Source: Thermoanaerobaculia bacterium
GTDB taxonomy: Bacteria; Acidobacteriota; Thermoanaerobaculia; Gp7-AA8
Length of the DNA: 64,000 bases
Reading direction: 5' to 3'
NCBI GenBank assembly: GCA_017883235.1
Contig: JADGNY010000015.1
Coordinates: 1-64,000 of the forward strand
Shown here: positions 1 through 7,803 of the stretch, piece by piece
Numbering within the stretch: the stretch's first letter is position 1
Layout of the letters: every line of letters begins with the position of its first letter
Program-made: the position numbers and the translations under genes
Notes under the pieces: generated by a model
What the model was told of the DNA's origin: nothing
Seen by the model: the letters and a program-made list of their open reading frames with translations, nothing else
Database searches by the model: none

Positions 1-153
1 TTTATGCGTCAACGATTCAGCAACATCGATGTAACTCGCATGGCAGCGCGTCGCTGCTTCTCGTAAGGATCAGTTCACCTTTGGATAAGCGCTTCAAACA
101 CGCTGCTTTTGATTAGCTTGTCCGCGCGTGCCTCTCGAGGATTAAGAAACAAA

Positions 154-843
154 ATGAGTTCCAATCGCAGTACCCCCTCCTCTCAATCCGCCCAACCCGC
201 CCAACCCGGCCAACCGCCGGCCCCTCCCACAGAGCCAGCCGATGGATCCGTGGAAGCCCTCGCCGCCTTCCTGACGGCTCTTCTCGACTGGTTCCAGGCC
301 CACATTCCCGGATTCCAGCCTCACGATGCCACCGACATCTACCGGGTTGCCGCGGCTGCCCGGTATGGCAGTGACCTGATCCCTCCCACCATCACCGCTG
401 TGACCTCCTTCGCTCCCGCTGCCGAGAAGAACCTGTTTGACTCCGATCGCGGCAAGGCAGTCCTCCAATTTCAAAGTGCCATGCTCCCCGTTGCGCGCCG
501 TCTGATGGCACTGCATGACGGTCTCCTGTTCACAAGCGATAGTCAGGTCGCCGAAGCGGGCACCGAGGCGCTCCAGGCCTACGCATGGCTCAAAGCGTTT
601 GCGAAGGGTCCCGATGGCGCAGCTCTCCGTCCGTACGTCGCTGATCTGGCCGGCGTAGTGAAGAGGACCCAGAACCGCCGCAAACCCGCCGCCCCCGCCC
701 CCGCCTCCACCCCGAAGCCCCCCGCCGCCCAGGGATTCCTGGCCCCGAATCTCGCCTCCGCCAACACCGCCGCCGCCACCGACGATCTTCCGGATGATTT
801 CCAGAAGGCCCTCGACGCCGCCAGTAAGGACGACGACCAGTAA
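154..843 (+). CDS. Hypothetical Pro/Ala-rich protein, paralogue of the protein at 49379-49936
   Basis: Function not recognised. The 229-residue protein has a Ser/Gln/Pro-rich N-terminus (about 1-30), an Ala-rich helical core (about 31-165), a basic stretch KRTQNRRK and a Pro/Ala-rich, finally acidic tail. The core resembles the protein at 49379-49936: both have an IP-F segment near the start, a central Ala-rich helix, an AL..YA...K.AK motif, then L.P.V and a basic segment followed by an Ala/Pro tail. There is no signal peptide or membrane segment. ATG 154 is preferred over the upstream TTG at 109 because an AGGA lies about 12 bases upstream. A GC-rich hairpin follows the stop. Confidence 0.65.
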   Translation: MSSNRSTPSSQSAQPAQPGQPPAPPTEPADGSVEALAAFLTALLDWFQAHIPGFQPHDATDIYRVAAAARYGSDLIPPTITAVTSFAPAAEKNLFDSDRGKAVLQFQSAMLPVARRLMALHDGLLFTSDSQVAEAGTEALQAYAWLKAFAKGPDGAALRPYVADLAGVVKRTQNRRKPAAPAPASTPKPPAAQGFLAPNLASANTAAATDDLPDDFQKALDAASKDDDQ

Positions 844-856
844 CCCGCCTCACCCC

Positions 857-883
857 GCCCCCCGCCCACGAAGGGCGGGGGGC
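857..883. terminator. GC-rich hairpin between convergent genes
   Basis: A perfect 11-bp stem (GCCCCCCGCCC paired with GGGCGGGGGGC) with a 5-base loop ACGAA. It sits between the plus-strand gene ending at 843 and the minus-strand toxin gene ending at 913. There is no T tract, so termination is inferred from position and stem strength only. Confidence 0.45.
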
Positions 884-912
884 ATGTGGGTGGTCAGGGC
901 CTCACGCTTCCG

Positions 913-1206
913 TCAGCGTCTGCGCAGCACCCGTGGATCGCGAGCCTGATGCAAGACTGCGACGATGACGATGCGATCGTCGCCGAGATGGTAGAAGAGC
1001 GCGTAGGGAAAGCGCCGGAGAAGTACGCGTCGGAAGGTGCGATGCGTCACACGAAAGGCAAGCGGATACTCCTGAGCCATGGCGATCGCCTGATCGACCG
1101 ATGTGAGGAAGTCTTCGCCGAGCTCGTGGGAGATGTTGCTGTACCACCGCCTGGCCTCGCGAATATCCTGTTTCGCACGCGCCCGAACGATCACCCGTTC
1201 GATCAT
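913..1206 (-). CDS. RelE/ParE-family toxin of a type II toxin-antitoxin module
   Basis: A 97-residue protein with the RelE/ParE layout: an N-terminal helical hairpin (AKQDIREARRWY), a central LGEDFL segment, then the conserved strand region RVLLRRFPYALFYHLGDD and a terminal HQARDPRVLRRR. The family inhibits translation by ribosome-dependent mRNA cleavage (RelE) or poisons gyrase (ParE); the sequence alone does not decide which. Its ATG overlaps the stop of the antitoxin gene by four bases (ATGA), so the antitoxin is translated first and the two are coupled. It is complete, with no frameshift. Confidence 0.88.
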   Translation of the reverse strand: MIERVIVRARAKQDIREARRWYSNISHELGEDFLTSVDQAIAMAQEYPLAFRVTHRTFRRVLLRRFPYALFYHLGDDRIVIVAVLHQARDPRVLRRR

Positions 1207-1421
1207 TCGTTTCGGAGCGACTTCTTCACGTCACTCCACGGCTCACCGTCATCCGGATTCTGCTGCATCTCGACCCAACGGCTCTCCAACTCTTCGCGTT
1301 GTGCCGCTGTGATCTCGACCTGCTCAGGATGTTCGAGCATGCTTTCCCAGATCTCCTGGACGATCGCCAGACGCTCCGGTGTTGGCAGTTCGAGGATGTG
1401 GTTGATCGGGACTCGGCTCAT
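1203..1421 (-). CDS. Addiction-module antitoxin (unstable antitoxin family)
   Basis: A 72-residue acidic protein of the short family paired with RelE/ParE toxins: an N-terminal helix (HILELPTPERLAIVQEIWESM), a QREELESRW motif and the typical ending with P at DGEPWSDVKKSL. It should bind and neutralise the toxin encoded immediately downstream, whose start codon overlaps its stop. There is no ribosome binding site; the hexamer TAGTAT lies nine bases before the ATG, suggesting a leaderless transcript. Confidence 0.85.
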   Translation of the reverse strand: MSRVPINHILELPTPERLAIVQEIWESMLEHPEQVEITAAQREELESRWVEMQQNPDDGEPWSDVKKSLRNE

Positions 1422-1430
1422 GGCGTGTGA

Positions 1431-1436
1431 ATACTA
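1431..1436 (-). promoter_or_regulatory. -10 hexamer TAGTAT for the antitoxin gene
   Basis: TAGTAT on the minus strand ends nine bases before the ATG at 1421, leaving no room for a leader. It is one of a recurrent set in this window. Confidence 0.4.
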
Positions 1437-1574
1437 CTCCAGCATGCCCTCTTCCCGGTAAGCTGGAGTCGGCAAGACACACCGTCCATCGATCGAATGC
1501 CGAGAACGGGAACGAAGAGCGTGGAGCATCTGCCCATCAGTCGGCCGTGTCGACAAGCCCTGAGGCGCCGTAGT

Positions 1575-2588
1575 TTAGCCGGCGTCTTTGAAGTACTCGA
1601 ACTTGTACGCTTGTCGGTTTTTCTCAAGGTCCGCGAGCGTCTGCTGCGCGACGGGAAGCTCTTTCAACTGCACGTAAGCGCTATGCAATACGCCGAAGCC
1701 GATACCGAGGATCGCGCGTATCTTGCGGTATGCCCCCTCAGAATACTCCTCAAGGTCCTGATGCATGAGCCAATCGTTCAGGACATCGGAGAAGTCGACA
1801 AGGTCGTCTTCTGGTGCGGTCGGTAGTCCAGTGGTCGCATACTGCTCAGCGACGAACGGCCAGGAGCGAGCGATGAAGAACGAGAAGTCTTCGTCAGCCT
1901 TATTCTGAAGCCCGAACTGCCCGAAGCTTTGATGGCCTAAGTGGGCCGACTTGTTGCGGTACATGCGCATCAGTGGCAGCCAGTCCCGCTCGGGACCGTC
2001 AGTAACGATTACCTCGGGTGATAGTTGCGCGTGAAGCTCAGCCGCATAGTGTTGTGAGGGTGTAATCAGCCCGGGTGGTAGGACATATGGTTTGCCTAGC
2101 CACTTTTCGACATCCGTGAAGGCTGCACCGCCTGCTCGGAGATTCGCAATCTGTCCTGGAAGGAGCACCGCCACTACATCCGCGAACACGTCGAGCGCTC
2201 CCACGAGATTAACGAGCAGACCTCGAAAAGCAGACCGATGAAGACGGGCAGCGTCGCGAGAAAACTCCTGCGGATACGATTTGCGGGGGTCGTACTGAAG
2301 GGCGCTCTGCGCGTGCATCTGTTTTCGTAGTTCTGCTGCGTCGACGAGGCAATCCTTCACGCTTCGGATGAGGCGCGAAAAGTAGACGGTTACTACCCGC
2401 GCGTCCGCGGTCTCGAAGCCTGCGAGAGCCGCTGCGGAGAGATAGCGCGTTGATCGGTAGAGGTCCCAGACCTGGCCTGGAATGAGCCCCTCCTCCTTCG
2501 CCGTGTACCAATCTTCTTCGGGCTCGTCGCGGTCAAGTGGAGGCATCACTACGGTCCGCAACTGCATGTGGCAGTCATGAAGTTTCAT
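1575..2588 (-). CDS. Hypothetical protein, about 337 residues
   Basis: Not recognised. The protein is largely helical with mixed charge and has no signal peptide or membrane helix. Segments that may be diagnostic are RMYRNKSAHLGH, which resembles the R-N...H motif of HEPN-like or Cthe_2314-like proteins, and a preceding long helix AFRGLLVNLVGALDVFADVVAVLL. The N...H element could make it an HEPN-type RNA-binding or RNase protein, but this is speculative. The frame is open upstream to 2678. ATG 2588 is preferred because the sequence before it (TATCTT, then six bases) matches the leaderless promoter pattern of this genome. It is divergent from the gene at 2699 and lies in an accessory, toxin-antitoxin-rich stretch. 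Confidence 0.6.
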   Translation of the reverse strand: MKLHDCHMQLRTVVMPPLDRDEPEEDWYTAKEEGLIPGQVWDLYRSTRYLSAAALAGFETADARVVTVYFSRLIRSVKDCLVDAAELRKQMHAQSALQYDPRKSYPQEFSRDAARLHRSAFRGLLVNLVGALDVFADVVAVLLPGQIANLRAGGAAFTDVEKWLGKPYVLPPGLITPSQHYAAELHAQLSPEVIVTDGPERDWLPLMRMYRNKSAHLGHQSFGQFGLQNKADEDFSFFIARSWPFVAEQYATTGLPTAPEDDLVDFSDVLNDWLMHQDLEEYSEGAYRKIRAILGIGFGVLHSAYVQLKELPVAQQTLADLEKNRQAYKFEYFKDAG

Positions 2589-2685
2589 GCCGGAAAGATA
2601 CAACAGTATTCGACTTGTTAGTGGACGTTGGCATTCGCTTCGCGAGACATCTTCGCGCTGCGGTGCCGTAAGGCCCATTTCACGG

Positions 2686-2691
2686 TATACT
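2686..2691 (+). promoter_or_regulatory. -10 hexamer TATACT for the gene at 2699
   Basis: TATACT, seven bases, ATG. The identical arrangement precedes the Phd gene at 61024. Confidence 0.5.
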
Positions 2692-2698
2692 GAGAGAT

Positions 2699-3073
2699 AT
2701 GAGCGAACCTCATTTTATTGTCATGGCGTTGGGTGATGGTTATGCGGCTATCTCGAATAGCGACGGCCATTTCAGCTCAGCATCGCTGGTCGGGTTAGGT
2801 TGGCGAATCAAGGAAGACATTCAGCGAAAGTCGGGAGAGGAAGACCCTGAACTGGAGTTCACCCTTTCAGAGGAACTGCGACCAAGGTTTGAGACGTGTG
2901 AGACTTGTGCCGGCACCACTCGCGTTGAGACAGATGCGATCGCTGGTCAATGGCTTCGAGACGAGTTCGACGCGATCGACTGGTCCAAGAAAGCCACGGG
3001 AACCTGCCCGACTTGCGCGGGACTTGGCGTTGAGATCCCAGGTTTTTGGCAAACGACGTCCGCGACAGCCTAG
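2699..3073 (+). CDS. Small protein with paired CxxC motifs (DnaJ-like zinc-binding pattern)
   Basis: A 124-residue protein of unknown function. It has two cysteine pairs, C67-E-T-C70-A-G and C103-P-T-C106-A-G-L-G, each like half of a DnaJ CxxCxGxG zinc repeat, separated by 32 residues. Together they could coordinate one zinc. The N-terminal 60 residues are acidic and compact (FIVMALGDGYAAISNSDG) with no signal peptide. It has its own TATACT -10 box and lies among toxin-antitoxin remnants. It converges on the remnant at 3070-3099, with their ends overlapping. Confidence 0.65.
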   Translation: MSEPHFIVMALGDGYAAISNSDGHFSSASLVGLGWRIKEDIQRKSGEEDPELEFTLSEELRPRFETCETCAGTTRVETDAIAGQWLRDEFDAIDWSKKATGTCPTCAGLGVEIPGFWQTTSATA

Positions 3074-3099
3074 CGGTAAGCGGCCTGCAGTAGCGTCAT
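3070..3099 (-). pseudogene. Possible vapC start-codon remnant
   Basis: The Phd stop codon overlaps an ATG (TAATG) that opens a nine-residue frame, MTLLQAAYR, then TAG. PIN toxins paired with this type of Phd often begin MTLLLDT and overlap the antitoxin in this way, so the first four residues may be what is left of a deleted toxin. The evidence is only four residues and the overlap. Confidence 0.25.
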
Positions 3100-3326
3100 T
3101 ACTCAAAATCTCGCAGGACCTCCTCAGGCAACGGGTCATCGAAGTCGTCGGGTACGACGAATGAACCGGCTGCAAGGCCGAAGGGTCTGGGCCGACGTAC
3201 GGCCTCGATCGGGCGAATCTCCGCAACGGGCCGGTCATTTTCGGTGACCACGAGCGTCTCGCCCTCGATCACTCGATGGAGAAACCCTTCAGTATCCCGT
3301 TTCACTTCTTCCACGCTGACGTTCAT
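3099..3326 (-). CDS. Orphan Phd/YefM-type antitoxin
   Basis: A 75-residue prevent-host-death family protein: MNVSVEEVKRDTEGFLHRVIEGETLVVTENDRP is the DNA-binding half, and the C-terminal toxin-binding tail ends FDDPLPEEVLRDFE, a typical full-length ending for partners of PIN toxins. No toxin follows: only a nine-codon frame precedes the convergent gene. Its ATG overlaps by four bases the stop of the DUF433 remnant upstream, so it is read as the last gene of the rearranged operon 5048-3099. Confidence 0.85.
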   Translation of the reverse strand: MNVSVEEVKRDTEGFLHRVIEGETLVVTENDRPVAEIRPIEAVRRPRPFGLAAGSFVVPDDFDDPLPEEVLRDFE

Positions 3327-4227
3327 GGAGGCTCTTCACTTTCAAACTCATCGGAGCGCCGGGCCGCATACGCGAGCGCCTCGGAGATATCCTCAGGTTC
3401 GAGATAGGGATAGAGGCGAAGGATGTCCTCTCGGGAGTGACCCGAGGCCAGCAGCCCGACCACGGTTCCCACGGTCTGTCCCAATCCGCGCGAAGCTCAC
3501 CTGACGAGCGCACTACAACGAGGAGCTCGTCCGATGACGGTGGTTTGAACCCCTTCGCTTCGCACTTTCGACCGAAGAACTCGCGTGCTTCGTCGAGATC
3601 AACATCACCTGCCCGGCTTTCGAGAATGAAGACAACGTCATAAAGGTCGCGAGGCCGCGTTCGTTCGAGCAGCGCCCGTGTCTTCTCGGCGAAAAGCTCC
3701 TCGATGCTGTATGCCTGTACGGCGGTGTCATCCGGAAGCGAATCCGGATACGGGTGGAACACTGGACGCAACTCGGGTTCCGCGACAACAGGCTCGTGAC
3801 GCGTGAGATCGAACAGGAGCCGCGGCACACTCGGAATGACCAGTGGTCCGCTGTAGCCGATCTTCCCCTCGAACGTCCCGCGACCGAGCTTGTCAACTCG
3901 CGTCTTCACCGAGACGAGGTCGGCCGGAAATGTGATGCCACTCAGCTCGTGAGCGATCTCGACGATTTCCCTAAGGATTTGTGTCAGAGCCTCGGCGTCA
4001 TACGCAGCGTCTGGCAGGAGCGAGAAGTCGAGATCCTCCGAAAAGCGGTACGTCTCGAAATAACACTTCTTCAGGCACGTCCCGCCCTTGAATACCCACT
4101 GCTCCGAGGTCTCCGCGTGCTGGGCAATGGCTGCGAGAACCCACCCAATCACGTAGTCCTTTTCGACGACGCTCGCTCGTAGCTGCCACTCCTGGGCGCG
4201 ATCGAGAATGTCCTGCTTCGCGATCAT
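3289..4227 (-). CDS. AbiEii-type nucleotidyltransferase toxin with a foreign C-terminus
   Basis: Residues 1-250 match the AbiEii/type IV toxin nucleotidyltransferase family: FKGGTCLKKCY (47-56), the acidic pair SEDLDF (63-68) and the downstream FAEKTRALLERTRPRDLYD block (179-197). The family transfers nucleotides onto RNA and causes abortive infection. After ADWD (residue 250, near 3478) the sequence leaves the family and reads a DUF433 gene out of frame for 62 further residues to a chance stop. The last helix of the normal protein is therefore replaced. The start is fixed by a four-base ATGA overlap with the antitoxin gene. The protein may be inactive. Confidence 0.75.
   Translation of the reverse strand: MIAKQDILDRAQEWQLRASVVEKDYVIGWVLAAIAQHAETSEQWVFKGGTCLKKCYFETYRFSEDLDFSLLPDAAYDAEALTQILREIVEIAHELSGITFPADLVSVKTRVDKLGRGTFEGKIGYSGPLVIPSVPRLLFDLTRHEPVVAEPELRPVFHPYPDSLPDDTAVQAYSIEELFAEKTRALLERTRPRDLYDVVFILESRAGDVDLDEAREFFGRKCEAKGFKPPSSDELLVVVRSSGELRADWDRPWEPWSGCWPRVTPERTSFASIPISNLRISPRRSRMRPGAPMSLKVKSLHERQRGRSETGY
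3323..3496 (-). pseudogene. C-terminal remnant of a DUF433 antitoxin-like gene
   Basis: In a different frame from the AbiEii gene, this stretch reads TVGTVVGLLASGHSREDILRLYPYLEPEDISEALAYAARRSDEF (given here in sequence across the remnant from about 3475 to 3340), the C-terminal half of DUF433 proteins with their DI..LYP.LEPEDI..AL.YAA signature. The usual N-terminal half with the GKPCIRG motif is missing. The frame is closed by TGA at 3497-3499 just upstream. The homology begins where AbiEii homology stops, so a deletion has joined the two genes. Confidence 0.75.
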
Positions 4228-5048
4228 GTGTCCGGCGTATCGCGCTCGATCGGTACATTCACAGAAAGCCCCCACCGTGTGTTGATCGGACCGCGCTTCG
4301 CGATGGCCGGATCGAGTTTGACGACGCCTGAGGTCCGGCGAGCAAGTGCCTCATCCACAAGATAAGGATCAGATTCCAGGACCGTCTCCGCAAGGTAGCC
4401 GAGGCGTTTGAACGAAGCTCCCGAACCGATCTCCTCAAGCCTCTCGATCAGGCGGCTCGGATTCCACTCTTTCATGTCGCGGTACGTTCGAAGGATCTCG
4501 ACGAGGTGTCGGATCCCTCCGACCCAGGTTGGGTTGGCGAGAGCGTCGGCGATGGTCCTCTCGCGGTCGGAGACCGCGATCCGCTCCCCGCCGCGCCACA
4601 CCTGCCCGACCTGCGCCACCCGCTCCTTTGTTCCGCGCGTCAGGTGAAACTCTGCCCCGACGAATGTCTCACGCGAGTGCCGGATGTTGGCAGACGTGAC
4701 GACGAAGGTCGTACGGAAGAGCTGCTCGGTGAGGCCCCAATGCTCTGCCGCGGTCCAGCCTCCGATGTAGCAGGGTGAGTAGAGCTCCCGCGCAAGTACC
4801 CACGGATCTTCAATCGCTGTTCCCTCGCGACCCGCTTCGAGCGGCAGGATGAGATACAGGCCGCGGCGTACGCGCGTCAGCCAGCCCCGCCGTGCGAGAC
4901 GTCCCAGAGTGAGCGACGCTACGTTCGCTCCGACACCTAGTAATTCGGCTGAACGCTCAGTAGTGACGAGCCCGCCTCGGGAACTCCGGGCGAGCCGGCG
5001 AAGCGTCTCCTTTGGGTCGCGCAGGACAGCGAGCGAGTCTTCGTTCAT
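4224..5048 (-). CDS. AbiEi-type antitoxin, transcriptional repressor of the AbiE system
   Basis: A 274-residue protein with an N-terminal winged-helix domain (about 12-68: LVTTERSAELLGVGANVASLTLGRLARRGWLTRVRRGLYLI in order) and the AbiEi core with YIGGWTAAEHWGL and SDRERTIADALANP. In AbiE systems this protein represses its own promoter and antagonises AbiEii. It is intact although its partner is rearranged. The upstream gap contains a matching inverted repeat. No ribosome binding site precedes the ATG. Confidence 0.85.
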   Translation of the reverse strand: MNEDSLAVLRDPKETLRRLARSSRGGLVTTERSAELLGVGANVASLTLGRLARRGWLTRVRRGLYLILPLEAGREGTAIEDPWVLARELYSPCYIGGWTAAEHWGLTEQLFRTTFVVTSANIRHSRETFVGAEFHLTRGTKERVAQVGQVWRGGERIAVSDRERTIADALANPTWVGGIRHLVEILRTYRDMKEWNPSRLIERLEEIGSGASFKRLGYLAETVLESDPYLVDEALARRTSGVVKLDPAIAKRGPINTRWGLSVNVPIERDTPDT

Positions 5049-5053
5049 TTGGA

Positions 5054-5114
5054 TATATCAAGAGTGTAGTAACTATCTCTCATAGCTAGTTATTACAGTC
5101 GGAGTATATCAAGA
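5054..5114. promoter_or_regulatory. Probable AbiEi operator region
   Basis: An AT-rich patch upstream of the AbiEi gene. It holds an inverted repeat, GTAGTAACTA (5066-5075) and TAGTTATTAC (5087-5096), with 9 of 10 positions paired and an 11-base spacer, flanked by a 10-bp direct repeat TATATCAAGA (5054-5063 and 5105-5114). AbiEi proteins bind inverted repeats at their own promoter, so autoregulation is a reasonable inference. Confidence 0.5.
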
Positions 5115-5190
5115 CGACGAGCTGATCGGTCTCCGGGGCAATCACATTCGATTGCGCCTGCGCCCGGCTCAACGAAGAAAGCTTGCCTTG

Positions 5191-6170
<980 letters not shown>

Positions 6171-6174
<4 letters not shown>

Positions 6175-6326
6175 CGGCGATCCTGATTCCGCAGCGTTTC
6201 GTCGATTTCCGACTGGTCGCCTTCCGCCTGGGAAGGTTTACGGTCGAGATCGTGATCCGGCCGGCGGCGGCCTTCCTGCGCTTCGCGTTTCGCGGGACGT
6301 TCTTCTTTCGGTTCTACTCGGGACAT
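6171..6326 (-). CDS. Small highly charged protein, 51 residues
   Basis: Not recognised. It is extremely rich in Arg, Lys, Glu, Asp, Gln and Pro ([19 protein letters not shown] at the start) and is presumably disordered and cytosolic. It is supported as a real gene by a strong AGGAGG six bases before its ATG at 6326 and by the four-base overlap of its stop with the TTG start of the aldo/keto reductase gene. It could mainly serve translational coupling of that gene. Confidence 0.55.
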
Positions 6327-6364
6327 GGGAGCCTCCTGCCGCACTTGCAGCAAACGGAGTGCCG

Positions 6365-7168
6365 TCATTTGAGCTCAATCCAGTCGCTCATCCCGGCCAC
6401 GTGACTCGATCGTTCGGTCCGTTGCTCCTCCACGTAGACGCGCAGCCGGATGGGGTGCTTGAGGGCGGGATACGCGAGGATGTGGCGGAGGTCCTGGGTC
6501 ATGGTAACGGTGCCGGTGGCGCTGTCGAGGAACTTCGGGCTGACGCTCGGGATGCTGAATGTCTGGTTCGGCTTCGTCGTCTCGAAGACGATCTCCAGGT
6601 AGTACGTCGACCGACGGAAGTTATGAACCTGGTAGTCGACCTCTGCCTTGAACGTTGTCGCGGCCGTCAAGTCACTGCCCGCTGACAGCGCGATGTCGTG
6701 GACTGTGACCGTTGCGGTGGGGATGGCCGGCGGCGCGTTGGGATCGGTCGCAATCAGCTCCCACGGTCCGACGCCGGTCATCTGCATCTCGGTCGCCTCG
6801 GGGAAGAAGAGATAGTGCATGACCCGCGGCGGGTTGACGTAGAAGCTACCGGACCGATAACGAGTGACCGAGTCTTTGTTCGCAACAGATCCGAAGCCGA
6901 GGTCGACCGCGCCGGAGAGGATGGTCACGCGCTCCTGGCGCGGATGCCAATGCGGCGGAATCGCCGAGCCCGCCGGAATCCGCACGCGCATGGTGAACAT
7001 CCCTTCCGCGCGAGGATTACCCTCGAGGATGGCCATCTTCGAGCCGGCGGGGAGGGTGGGTGGCCCATCGTTCCAGACGACGGCCTCGGGGGTAACGCCG
7101 ATTGGTGTCTCCTGAGCGTTTGCGAGAACTGCGGAAACGAGGATGAGGCCGAGTAACGCTGTGCGCAT
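6365..7168 (-). CDS. Secreted cupin-domain protein
   Basis: A 267-residue protein with a Sec signal peptide (MRTALLGLILVSAVLANA, cleavage near 18-20). A single cupin domain follows: motif 1 gives H73, H75 and E79 in PPHWHPRQERVTILSG; motif 2 gives H118 in NPPRVMHYLFF, a full set of metal ligands. The C-terminal 120 residues form a second beta-rich domain (FKAEVDYQVHNFRRSTYYLEI region) without recognised function. It is probably periplasmic; activity unknown. Its stop lies 39 bases before the small gene at 6326, so it heads the unit that ends with the aldo/keto reductase. TAAGCT seven bases before the ATG may be its -10. Confidence 0.8.
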   Translation of the reverse strand: MRTALLGLILVSAVLANAQETPIGVTPEAVVWNDGPPTLPAGSKMAILEGNPRAEGMFTMRVRIPAGSAIPPHWHPRQERVTILSGAVDLGFGSVANKDSVTRYRSGSFYVNPPRVMHYLFFPEATEMQMTGVGPWELIATDPNAPPAIPTATVTVHDIALSAGSDLTAATTFKAEVDYQVHNFRRSTYYLEIVFETTKPNQTFSIPSVSPKFLDSATGTVTMTQDLRHILAYPALKHPIRLRVYVEEQRTERSSHVAGMSDWIELK

Positions 7169-7238
7169 AGGGGAAAGCTTACATCTGCGTCATCTGCGGA
7201 TGAGGGTTTGGGTCGGAATGACAAGGGTACGGAACAGG

Positions 7239-7267
7239 TTGACATCCGCCGAGGAATGCATAAAAAT
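7239..7267 (+). promoter_or_regulatory. Promoter of the arginine operon
   Basis: A perfect -35 TTGACA (7239-7244) is followed after 16-17 bases by TAAAAAT (7261-7267). The predicted transcript would start about two bases before the argR ATG at 7276, so it is nearly leaderless. The -10 lies inside the first ARG box. Confidence 0.7.
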
Positions 7268-7292
7268 TCACGCTGATGAATAAGCATGCACA
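7255..7292 (+). promoter_or_regulatory. Two tandem ARG boxes (ArgR operator)
   Basis: Box 1 (7255-7272) has the core TGCATAAAAATTCA and box 2 (7275-7292) has TGAATAAGCATGCA. Both fit the ArgR consensus TGAATWWWWATTCA with one and two changes. They are separated by two bases, as in known ArgR operators. Box 1 covers the -10 and box 2 covers the argR start codon, so hexameric ArgR with arginine should block the whole operon including itself. Confidence 0.8.
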
Positions 7293-7782
7293 TGGCGACG
7301 TACTGCGGAGGCAGGATGAGATCCTTCGGATCGTCCGCGAGCAGTCCGTCCATTCGCAGGATGAGCTGCTGGCCCTGCTCCGGCGGCGGCGCTTCCGGGT
7401 GACGCAGCCGACGCTCTCGCGCGACCTGCGCGAGCTCGGCGTGGCCAAGTCGCCGAACGGCTACATCACCCGCGATGCCTTTGCCGGCGGTGCCGTCGTC
7501 GCCTTCGCGCCGCGCGACGTCGTGGAAACGCGGCTGGAGCAGGCCGTGGCCGAATACGTCACCGGCGCCGATACGGCCGGCAACCTCGTCGTGATCCGGA
7601 CTCCCGCCGCCAGCGCACAGCCGGTGGCCAGCGCCATCGACGGCGCATCCATCGACAGTGTCCTCGGCACCATCGGCGGTGACGACACCATCTTCGTGGC
7701 CTTCCGCACACCGGCCGCGGCCTCGGTATTCGCCGAGCGCCTCCGACGAATCATCGGCATCCGTCGCCGCAACGTTCGCTGA
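7276..7782 (+). CDS. argR: Arginine repressor ArgR
   Basis: 168 residues. The N-terminal winged-helix domain (about 8-75) carries the family signature VTQPTLSRDLRELG. The C-terminal domain (about 85-160) has GNLVVIRTP and the GTIGGDDTIFV segment that binds arginine and drives hexamer formation. It senses arginine and represses the biosynthetic genes that follow. There is no ribosome binding site; the ATG lies just after the promoter and inside ARG box 2, which implies a leaderless, autoregulated transcript. argC follows 21 bases downstream. Confidence 0.93.
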   Translation: MNKHAHGDVLRRQDEILRIVREQSVHSQDELLALLRRRRFRVTQPTLSRDLRELGVAKSPNGYITRDAFAGGAVVAFAPRDVVETRLEQAVAEYVTGADTAGNLVVIRTPAASAQPVASAIDGASIDSVLGTIGGDDTIFVAFRTPAAASVFAERLRRIIGIRRRNVR

Positions 7783-7803
7783 GTTTTTCCCGGGACAACT
7801 GCC

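Noticed and set aside
886-1461. 191-codon plus-strand frame over the toxin-antitoxin pair
   Set aside because: Antisense to two overlapping, recognisable TA genes.
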